A stretch of DNA of 64,000 bases from Chaetoceros tenuissimus. Its lineage: Eukaryota; Bacillariophyta; Thalassiosirophyceae; Chaetocerotales; Chaetocerotaceae. This document shows positions 1 to 8,374 of the stretch, piece after piece (position 1 is the stretch's first letter; each line of letters starts with the position of its first letter). The position numbers and the translations under genes were made by a program. A model generated the notes under the pieces. The model searched no databases, had not been told where the DNA came from, and worked only from the letters and a program-made list of their open reading frames with translations. The stretch spans positions 186,001-250,000 of the forward strand of contig BLLK01000022.1 in the NCBI GenBank assembly GCA_021927905.1, in the 5' to 3' direction.

Positions 1-664
1 AGGTGCAAAGAGCAAGACGCTTAAGGTCATCCTCTGCTCTCTCAGGTGATACTGCAGATCTATCATAGTAAGCATTTCCAAGACGAACAAGATCACGAGT
101 GTGGTTAATGTTCATTCCCCAATTCTTACGTGCTTCGTCCCAACGAGTGTATGCGGTGTTAGCACGGAAAGTAAGAAGGAGACCAAGAGATGGACTAGCT
201 AGGGTGAAAGGAGCAAGAGGCAATGCCAAAATAGGGATGATGGAGTCTTTCAATGGTCCAGCGTGTGAAACACTGTTGAAATCTTGGTAGTCTCCAAAAA
301 TACAATTCCAGAGACAAACAAAGGTTGCAACACTGGTAGTCGCAACAACTTCCTTTGCAAGATTCTTGTATACTCCAGATTGTGTGATGGAGGAAATGTT
401 ACGGTAGAAACGATTTGGACTTCTGTGCTTAACCCAATCTTCATGAGAATAAACTGTTCTACGGTACTCGCGACTCTTCTCTCCGTATGTGTATTTTCCA
501 CTGTCATCTACTTCAGTAGACATGTATTTTGCAGATGAGGATGCTGCAGAAGTTGCATGCTGCAATGAAACCTTTCCTACGGAAGGAGCAAATGCAGCTT
601 GAGCACTGTTCAATTGGCTAACTACAAGAGCTAGTGCAAGTACAGAACGGCGAAATGAAGGCAT
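1..664 (-). CDS. Bestrophin-like plastid anion channel, N-terminal part
   Basis: The reading frame is open from an ATG at 664 to the window edge, giving 221 residues; the C-terminus lies outside. Residues 1-24 form a signal peptide ending AQAA, followed by FAP with Phe25, the ASAFAP-type mark of diatom plastid import. The mature part carries bestrophin signatures: HRSPNRFYRNI near residue 88, a hydrophobic first membrane region, and LTFRANTAYTRWDEARKNWG near 160. The bestrophin/UPF0187 family forms pentameric chloride or bicarbonate channels. In plants and algae plastid members act in thylakoids, and in diatoms relatives are linked to bicarbonate supply to the pyrenoid. Location and carbon-concentrating role are inferred from the presequence, the family and the paired TGACGT sites upstream. 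The family assignment is firm; the ion carried is not known. Confidence 0.88.
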   Translation of the reverse strand, partial: MPSFRRSVLALALVVSQLNSAQAAFAPSVGKVSLQHATSAASSSAKYMSTEVDDSGKYTYGEKSREYRRTVYSHEDWVKHRSPNRFYRNISSITQSGVYKNLAKEVVATTSVATFVCLWNCIFGDYQDFNSVSHAGPLKDSIIPILALPLAPFTLASPSLGLLLTFRANTAYTRWDEARKNWGMNINHTRDLVRLGNAYYDRSAVSPERAEDDLKRLALCT

Positions 665-1130
665 TGGTGATGTTTTCTTCTCACAATATAGAGATGATGT
701 AATGATGATGGCTTTGGTTGTTTTGCTGTTGTACTGCTGGGTTGCTTGTTTTGTGTTTGAGAAAGATCTCGAAAAAATACTTAGTGTGAAATCATACTGA
801 CGTCACAGAAAGAGAGGTAGAGCACGTAACGACGTCATCATTCGGCCTATATGCTAGCCACATAGTGAATGTTTGAACATAGCTAGTTAGAACTCTTGTC
901 CCCCCTTTTTTGTTCCCCCCCTTCTACCCCCACGCATTAGAGATACATAGGACTGTCATTGGTTACAATGTCTACATATTATATAAGAGCCCTTCCTTTG
1001 TTCCAAATGCTAGGATGAAACATTTATTTTGTATAGTACACTCGAATTATGTCTCACGAAAATAGTTCAAAGTTATCTCATAAGTTTTAAAATACGACAT
1101 AGGAAAACATTCGTTATACACAATCTTAAT
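665..1130. other. Intergenic region upstream of the bestrophin gene
   Basis: There is no coding signal. The part next to the bestrophin start holds two ACGTCA/TGACGT elements, listed separately. Around 899-930 there are C and T homopolymer runs. The far end is the 3' flank of the HtrL/YibB-like gene. Confidence 0.5.
798..837 (-). promoter_or_regulatory. Paired CRE-like elements upstream of bestrophin
   Basis: A perfect palindromic CRE, TGACGTCA, lies at 798-805. A second copy reading TGACGTCG on the minus strand lies at 830-837. The ACGTCA cores are 32 bp apart, about three helical turns, and sit 134-173 bp upstream of the bestrophin ATG. Diatom CO2/cAMP-response elements described for the Phaeodactylum PtCA1 promoter use TGACGT/ACGTCA cores bound by bZIP factors. 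The sites are seen directly; CO2 control is inference. Confidence 0.5.
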
Positions 1131-2303
1131 CTACTTCGACAGTCTTCGCAAAAGGCGTTCCGTGGTTTCCGAAAATGGATGCCATAGCAAAAAGTCTTCA
1201 TCTTCTGTTGGAAAACCAGTTGCTGGGTCCCAGAATTTGAAGTTTCCTCCATGCCAGAAATAAAATTTCATAATGAAAAAGTTACTGACTCCTTCTCTCC
1301 ACCCATCTTTTTCTTTACATTCATCACCATGACAAAACTCGAACTGATCAGATTTATCAGTATATCCAACATGGTTGTCACGACGGACAAGAGCGCATAA
1401 TCCTTCGTTTCGAATACACGTAGTTTCTAAAATAGCTTGATCTTCCATAATGGAAACACCAGTGATGAAATACATTGCAATTGTTTCTTCAAATCTTTGA
1501 AGAAACTTTGGCCAAACATCTCTTCTACCAGCTATCCAACCACCTGGAATGAAAGTATTCGCAAAGATATCATCGACAACAACATTTTCAGGGTGGTCAC
1601 TATTTTCTCGAAGACCTCTTCTCATGAAAAGCATGATTCTGCCATCATCTGGTACAATCTCAGGGTGACGAACAACAGTTTCTCCACAAAACAATTCTCC
1701 AGTTCCGCGAAAGTGACCAATGTCCATCCAATGATACACATTACTACTAAATGGATCAAGCTGCATTGCTTGATTCACAATCCATGATTTTCCAGCCCAT
1801 ACTTTATAAAGATTCAAATCCCATCCGGTCTGTCTCGAGTTGATCTTCATCTCATTCTCCCACTGTTCATCCGAAATGTGGATGTCGTTTCCAACTTCGA
1901 CATCATCAATTTCCATCGGAATGATTACAGTGCGATCAGTTGCATGTGAACGAAGCTCAGCTATCTTTTCAGGAACGTTTGTAAAGATTACCATAGCATC
2001 ATTAATGCATAGGGCTGAATTACTCCAAGTCAGATATTCTTCAAGGGAGTGTTTGCTGTTTGGAAACTGGAAAAACGCTGTAACAATAGTAGATTCATAT
2101 GTTGTTCCTTCTGCTTGAAATTTCTGTGCTTGATCAATTATATCACCTGGCATTTCATATCTCATGGCGTCTCTTTTGTTTGTTTTGAGAATTCTTACAT
2201 TGGAATCATGAGGAGAATTAAGAGCAAAGATTCCAATGACTGCAAGAAGTATAGCCATGGAACGCATACGACTAGAATTTTTAAGCTTTCGAAGGTTGAA
2301 CAT
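1131..2303 (-). CDS. HtrL/YibB-like protein with N-terminal membrane anchor
   Basis: I chose the ATG at 2303 (390 residues) because the protein then opens with a basic stretch and one membrane segment (SMAILLAVIGIFAL), a type II anchor. The frame stays open to about 2516, but that extension is polar and low in content. The luminal part matches the HtrL_YibB family in layout: TIVTAFFQFP, a conserved WSN..MVIFTN block, YKVWAGKSWIVNQA, VYHWMDIGHFR, and FIPGGWIAGRRDVWPKF followed by EDQAILE. Bacterial members sit in lipopolysaccharide gene clusters and resemble glycosyltransferases, but their reaction is not established. A Golgi glycan-modifying role is a guess. The domain call is moderately sure. 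Confidence 0.65.
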   Translation of the reverse strand: MFNLRKLKNSSRMRSMAILLAVIGIFALNSPHDSNVRILKTNKRDAMRYEMPGDIIDQAQKFQAEGTTYESTIVTAFFQFPNSKHSLEEYLTWSNSALCINDAMVIFTNVPEKIAELRSHATDRTVIIPMEIDDVEVGNDIHISDEQWENEMKINSRQTGWDLNLYKVWAGKSWIVNQAMQLDPFSSNVYHWMDIGHFRGTGELFCGETVVRHPEIVPDDGRIMLFMRRGLRENSDHPENVVVDDIFANTFIPGGWIAGRRDVWPKFLQRFEETIAMYFITGVSIMEDQAILETTCIRNEGLCALVRRDNHVGYTDKSDQFEFCHGDECKEKDGWREGVSNFFIMKFYFWHGGNFKFWDPATGFPTEDEDFLLWHPFSETTERLLRRLSK

Positions 2304-2981
2304 GTTGGTGCCTTGCAAAATATTTTTAGGTAGAATATTGTAAAGAGACAAATGCATAGAGGAGGTAGATAGTTTTAGAATCCCCTTATTTTGTGTTGTT
2401 GTTTGTTTTTTATTAAAATGCCAATGACTGTTTTTTTTCTGGGACCTTCGAATCACTATTGAATCACTAAGAAATTTGTCACAAGTCACACAAGTCATTC
2501 CAATTTCACCGAACAATTCTTAGAAGAGGAAACTCATCAGATGTCCTTCTCTCGGACCTTCCTTACAACCTTCATTCCTGTTGAAAGTGAAAAGTGATCA
2601 ACATGATAGGTAATCGTGTGTTGAGCGTAGATGTGAAGAATAGAAAAAGAGGTATTACATCTATTTTTACACATAGATTCATACAGTGAAATTAGATACA
2701 CCCAAAGATATTTTGAAGGTATGATAGAAATTTGAGCAGGCTGAGATACTAGCACTTTAAAGAACCTCTCATTCGTTGATTTTAAAAAATCTGCAGATGA
2801 AGATACATTCAACATAAAAAGATGGGAGTTTTTACTTTTATCAAAACATATAGCCAATCTAATTTAATTTTCGTTTCATTTTAATGATAGAGGGATATCT
2901 ACAGCAAAGTTCTAAGTATATGATGAACTGTTAGAGGCGTAAAATCTAAGATCACATTCAGGATATTTTCACGAAGAAAAA
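2304..2981. other. Intergenic region between divergent genes
   Basis: This 680-bp stretch separates the divergent HtrL/YibB-like and M11 protease genes, so it should hold both promoters. I see no coding sequence I would defend. A 106-codon minus frame at 2537-2857 starts only with TTG and has no recognisable domain. Confidence 0.4.
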
Positions 2982-5900
2982 ATGAAGCTCTCTATCCCAT
3001 CAAGTTTTGCATGTTTAATTATTAGCTGCTTTGCCTCTACAAGTGATGATCATGTGAGTACGCCATTCGTTTTATCAACAAGTAGTTACACACAATGATG
3101 TAAATACAATGCTCACGATGAACTCTTTTCCATACCTCGTAGATTAATAGGGACTATGAACGAAGGCTCAAAAGAACAAAGTCAAACAAGTGTACTATTC
3201 AAGTAGTTGACCATTTGGAAATAGTTCCAGGGTCTATGGGTGATAACGAATTCACTTTTGAATGTCAATTGAATGAAATAGATGGCGGTCAAACTCTTCC
3301 GATCGAGGCCACAAAGACTCAAAAGAAGTTATTCAAGAAGTTACTCGAAAAAGGAGATCTAACTCCTGGAGTGAGTTCACTCAACTATGGCGCTGGCAAC
3401 GCAGTATATAACAATGCCAAGTTTTACATTCCATCAGAACTTGATGTAGAGAAAAGCACAAAGAATGGAAAAGGGACAAAGAAACGCAGCGATGAAGATG
3501 AATTGAAAAAAATAAGTCGTCGACTTGCAAGCGGAGGAGTCATGGGTGATAAACCCGTGCTAGCAGTACGCGTGGTAAGCAATTTGAAATGCAGGAATCG
3601 ATTGATCATTAATTTAACTACATCTCACGACTCGTGTTGCGTTTGTCGAAAAGATCGACGTGAATGGGAAAGCATATCCACATGATGCTTCAACTATGTC
3701 TGACAAAATATTTGGGACCGGAAATGATAAAGTGAATCTAAAGAGCCAATTATTTGCTTGCTCTCACGGGAAATTAAATATAGTGCATGACGGCATAGTA
3801 TGGGAATCATATGTTCCTGTTCAGCATCGTGCTGCGCCAGGAGTCATAGAAGTAACAATTCCCCTCGATATCACCAAAAGCAAAAGAAGCGATATAAAGG
3901 ATGCAGTAACTGCCGAAGTCCAAAATAAACTCAACTTAAATCTCCCCGGACCCTTTGCCCAGGTCATGTATATGCTTGAGAGTTGCTACGGTGACGAATG
4001 TGGTTGGGCCGCTTATGCCTACATTAATTCATGGATGTCGGTCTATCAAGGAAGTTGCATGAATTAGGCGTAAGTTTCCTCTTTGTCAATGTGTTTGAAG
4101 TATCGAAGTAGTATTGTACTCATACAGTTTTGCCTCATAGCACAATTTCGGGTTTGCCCATAGTGGAGGTCTTGATAGAGCAACCTATACTGATCATACA
4201 TGTCTAATGGGAAACCCATTGTACTCCGACGAAACAGGTAAAATGTGCTTTAACCCAGCTAAGAATTGGCAGCTCTCAACAGGGGGTACTTATGATTGGT
4301 ATGGTGATAGAAAAGTCTTGATCAAACCTCCTCTTACTAATACAAATGGAAGTTTTATGTATAACATTGATATGGTTGGAATCTCCGATTACTCAAATAA
4401 TCCCATGGAACTACCGGTAGTTGCAAAGCTTGAAACTGGAACAGTAAACGATTACTTTATTGGATTCAACAGAGCTACCGGGGCCAACGCACAAAATGAC
4501 GAAGCTGATAATGAAGTAGTTATAGTGGGATCAGGATCAAATGGCGAAGCTTACTCGCAGAGTTACTTGATGGCGCACATAATTCAAAATGAGTCATTCA
4601 CCATTGACAATTTTGGAGGTTCCGCTCAAGCAGTGACAATCACAGCCACAAAAATCGACGTTAGTGTTGATCCAGCAATTGCAAGTATCACAATCTCTTC
4701 CGATGAGCCTCCACCACCTCCAAACAACTCCGTATCTGTTGTAATCTCACAAGACAACTACCCTACAGAAACAAGTTGGGACTTCATGAATAATGATGGA
4801 GGAATAGTCCTAACCGGCGATGTGAACGGAATCTCTAATTTTCTATTACAGGGTGGAAAGTATACTTTTAATATTTACGATAGTTATGGTGATGGACTTT
4901 GTTGTGGGTATGGAGATGGCTTTTATCAATTAAAAGTTGGTGCAGAAATTATTCGAACTGGAGGACAATTCGAAAGTATTGAAACTGTAGCATTTGAAGT
5001 TCTCGATGAAGACAATCCTCAAGCTCCTACAACTGCCCCACCAACTATGGTAGTAAGTACATCAATTTTCAACTCACTCTTTCGTTCATGGAAAATATGC
5101 ATGCTCATAATATCTACTTTTCCCAAAATGTATTTCATAGCCAACTGATAGTCCAACCGATATTCCAACAAAATCACCAAATTCACATCCATCTGCCCGA
5201 CCATCAGAAACGATTTCTTCAAGCCCAAGTCAATCAACCAATAAGCCTTCGTCCAAACCATCGATGGTTGAATCAAACAAGCCTTCTCTCAGTGCATCTA
5301 ATGTTCCAACTACACTAATGCCAACATTGGTTGAGTCAAACGAACCTTCTCTCGTTCCATCCAATGCACCTCAACCTGTACTCGGTGTAAGTCTTAGATT
5401 TGAGGTGTCTTTTCATAGATATTAGAGCATTATTCCCATTTTTTCTTACATCTGACAACTCAGCAGCCAACTAATTTTGAAACAAGCAATCCAATGCCAG
5501 TTTATTTCCAAATGCCATCAGAATCTGTAAGTTTGATAAAATATCTTATTTTTGATGCAGTCAACAATCTCTAAATCACTTACTTGTTTCATCAATCAAC
5601 AGCCAACTAGAACACCATCATTATTTCCAAGCCAACAACCATCCACTCAAGCACCAGCTTCATTTCAGGATTTCATCGAGGTCACAATCCTAACAGATAA
5701 TTATCCTAGAGAAACTTCTTGGTCCCTTTTTGATGCAAGTGAAAATATTCTACTTGAAGGTGACAACTACAGAACCAAGGGGGAATCTTATACTGATGGC
5801 ATCTACGTAAATGATTGGAGAGGCCTCACTTTTCGAATTGAGGATAAAGCCGGTGATGGTATTTGTTGCCAATATGGAACAGGATCTTACTCTATCAAAG

Positions 5901-6604
5901 TAAATGGAGTTATTGTTCTTAACGGTGGAGTTTTTGGTGGCTCTGAAGAAAAGAAACTTGATCCTACTTGGCACTGCCGACATGGCACTGAGACTTTCCA
6001 AGGTGAAGATGTATGTAAATGCTCTTCATCTGAGAAGAGAGTTGTTATAGATGTCTTTACAGATAGATATCCACTTGAGACATCATGGACTGTTTCGACT
6101 TGCAATGGAGTAGATGTCTACTCAAGTAGTACGTATGTCGATTCTTTGACGAAATACTCAGAGACCTTTTGTATTTCTGAATTCGAAGCTCATAGATTTA
6201 TCATTCATGATTCTTATGGAGATGGAATCTGTTGTAACTACGGTTCTGGTAGCTACAAAATCACCATTGATGGTAAAGAAACAGTATCATCTGATGGGCG
6301 CTTCAGTAGAATTGAAACCAAAGATATCAATGGAGAGTGTCTCAGTGCTGCCGCTGTTGATGCCCCAAGAGATGAATCATTTGATATAGATTTTAAATGC
6401 GAGATATTCACCAAACGCAGAAAATGTAGCAAAAGTGAACATTGTCAATGGAAGGGAAAAAGAAGAAGCGGAATATGTGAGCCGAGACCAAAGGTGAATG
6501 AGCAGAAAGGGCAACAATGCCGGTATTGCCGTTCGAGTGGTGAACCTTGTTGTGGCAATTGTGTAAGAAAAGGGCCAAGAGAAGAACGTGGTTGTTTCTC
6601 TTGA
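2982..6604 (+). CDS. Secreted gametolysin-like M11 metalloprotease, frame broken before the zinc motif
   Basis: I reconstruct seven exons: 2982-3053, 3143-3574, 3654-4069, 4141-5052, 5141-5386, 5467-5526 and 5603-6604. All introns are phase 0 with GTRAG donors. Exon 1 encodes a signal peptide. AVRV-IDVNGKAYPHDASTM and the SDKIFGTGND/ACSHGKLNIV blocks are typical of Peptidase M11. The metzincin zinc site HELG|HNFGFAH is split by the intron at 4070-4140. After MSVYQG (4033-4052) the frame hits TAG at 4065-4067, while HELG is read in another frame from 4058, so a deletion or frameshift precedes it. The C-terminal half has three ~90-residue repeats (TSW...DSYGDGxCC) at about 4737-5000, 5680-5950 and 6040-6330, joined by Pro/Thr/Ser-rich linkers, and ends in a Cys-rich tail. 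Family members degrade extracellular matrix proteins. This copy may be non-functional. Confidence 0.8.
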
Positions 6605-6925
6605 ATATTTAGGTTTACATTGGCATTGGTGATGTAGAATCCTTGGATTTTCCCAGAGGCCCTTGGAATGCATTTTTAATTGACAGAGATAAAATAGTCA
6701 TAAATGATAATCTTAGATAGGATCTCCGACTAGAAACCGACCAAAACGGCGGATCTCCTATCCAGCTGATGGCTATGCTTTCTGCTTTCTATTTTTGGAT
6801 CCAAGAAGAATCGAATCGATGAAAGAACTCTAATGCAACTACAAAGTAAAAGTTTCACTAATTTCAATTGACTACACTCACTGTTAAAAAGAGTATCAGT
6901 CTCTCTATTGAACCTTTGCGAAACA
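6605..6925. other. Short intergenic gap
   Basis: This stretch holds the 3' flank of the protease and the presumed promoter of the UPF0029-AlkB gene. I see no other feature in it. Confidence 0.35.
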
Positions 6926-8293
6926 ATGCAACCTACAATTCAAGTCGCCGATAGTGAGTTCATCGGTTACATCAAACCTATTTCGAAGCTATCTGAAGCA
7001 AAGGCTTTCCAGGCAGAAATTGAAGACAAACATCCAAAAGCAGCCCACATCCCCTATTGCTATGAAATTAATGATAATGAATATGGGTATGATGAAGATG
7101 GTGAGCCCAAAAACTCAACTGGACCTCTGATATTGCAGGAATTGAAAAATTATACACTGAAGAAAAGAAAGCATGAGGCATCCTATGGATACGTTTTGGT
7201 AATTGTGAGATATTTTCAGCAGCGTCTTTTGGGGGTCACTTGTGGAAGGCTATCGCAGTGTTATTCTACAATTGCAGGGCTGACTCTCCATAGATTCTTT
7301 CATCACGATATTCCCATGATTGTGGATTTAACCAAGGAAAAATTAACTAAATCTATCTACGGATTGGGAGCAGGAGATTGTGAAGTCATTTTGGATATTC
7401 TAAAGCATGTTCACGATGAAAAGATACCTCGGGATTGTTCACCAGAACAATGGGTCTCATTGATTAAAAGTGAGTTGGAGTTTGGCGGCTTCCGTGGGAA
7501 CCTAAATGAAGAGTTACCTAGGTTGCAAAATTTGCAAGCTGATGTATCATCAGGTCTCATCCCATGTTATAGATATCCTGGTAATTATAGAGGGGATGAA
7601 TGGGAGACATATCAATGGTCAAATCTTTCTTACAAAGTGAAAAAATCAGTTGAAAAGAATTTAGAGCCTTTGGTTGAGCAAGAAATGAATCACTGCGTAA
7701 CGAACTACTATCGAGATGGAAAAGACTTTATCGGGCATCACAGTGATAAGGATCTAGACTTGGATAGAAATGGGGTAATTGTTAGTGTCAGCATGGGGGA
7801 AGAGCGGGTTCTTGAATTAAAAAGAAGATGCGAACCACACGATATATGTCGTGTGATTTTACCTCATGGTTCAATGCTAGTTTTGGGACCAAATACTAAC
7901 AAACTATTCACTCACTCGATACTTACTAAAGAGGATAGTAAGATCCCAAGAATCAGTCTCACCTTCAGACGAGTACTTTCTTTGCTTGACACTAATACAA
8001 ATAGGCTATTTGGACCAGGAGTAGCTATTGAATCTTTAACACTACTTCGGGAAAAGATAATGAAAGAGAATATCACTTTCATGTCAGGTCTTGCTACTGC
8101 AACACTAGTGGCATTCAATTTAGGAAATAATGGAACGAAGGAACACATCAAGACCAGTATAGTATCTTCGGGATCTTTGGCTATTTCTTTTTTCATTTAC
8201 AAAAAGATCCGATTATACCTTTGCAAGAGAAAAGAAGAACTCGAAGCTCGAAAGTTCTTTTCGAGAGCCTCCGTTCATGGTACACAGTATTGA
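6926..8293 (+). CDS. UPF0029 (IMPACT-type) domain fused to AlkB-like 2-oxoglutarate dioxygenase
   Basis: The protein has 455 residues from the first ATG at 6926, with no intron. Residues ~11-124 match UPF0029/IMPACT: FIGYIKPIS, HPKAAHIPYCYEI, DGEPKNSTGPLILQEL and VLVIVRYFQQRLLGVTCGR. Residues ~210-350 are an ALKBH2/3-like fold: YRYPGNYRGDEWE, YYRDGKDFIGHHSDKD with iron ligands His272 and Asp274, FTHSI with His330, and RISLTFR with Arg342/Arg348 for 2-oxoglutarate. All expected iron ligands are present, so activity is plausible. Two hydrophobic segments follow (about 382-399 and 411-427), then a basic tail, which suggests membrane anchoring. AlkB proteins demethylate nucleic acids or sometimes proteins. 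IMPACT-type domains act in translation-stress signalling through GCN1. The two domains and residues are visible; the joint function is unknown. Confidence 0.85.
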   Translation: MQPTIQVADSEFIGYIKPISKLSEAKAFQAEIEDKHPKAAHIPYCYEINDNEYGYDEDGEPKNSTGPLILQELKNYTLKKRKHEASYGYVLVIVRYFQQRLLGVTCGRLSQCYSTIAGLTLHRFFHHDIPMIVDLTKEKLTKSIYGLGAGDCEVILDILKHVHDEKIPRDCSPEQWVSLIKSELEFGGFRGNLNEELPRLQNLQADVSSGLIPCYRYPGNYRGDEWETYQWSNLSYKVKKSVEKNLEPLVEQEMNHCVTNYYRDGKDFIGHHSDKDLDLDRNGVIVSVSMGEERVLELKRRCEPHDICRVILPHGSMLVLGPNTNKLFTHSILTKEDSKIPRISLTFRRVLSLLDTNTNRLFGPGVAIESLTLLREKIMKENITFMSGLATATLVAFNLGNNGTKEHIKTSIVSSGSLAISFFIYKKIRLYLCKRKEELEARKFFSRASVHGTQY

Positions 8294-8374
8294 ATGATAA
8301 CATACGCAAATAAAACGATATTGCACTGAAAATACTGAAATCATTAAGATATTTATTATCGAGCAGTCACACTA

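Noticed and set aside
2537-2857. 106-codon minus-strand frame
   Set aside because: It starts with TTG, has no domain, and lies in a promoter region between divergent genes.
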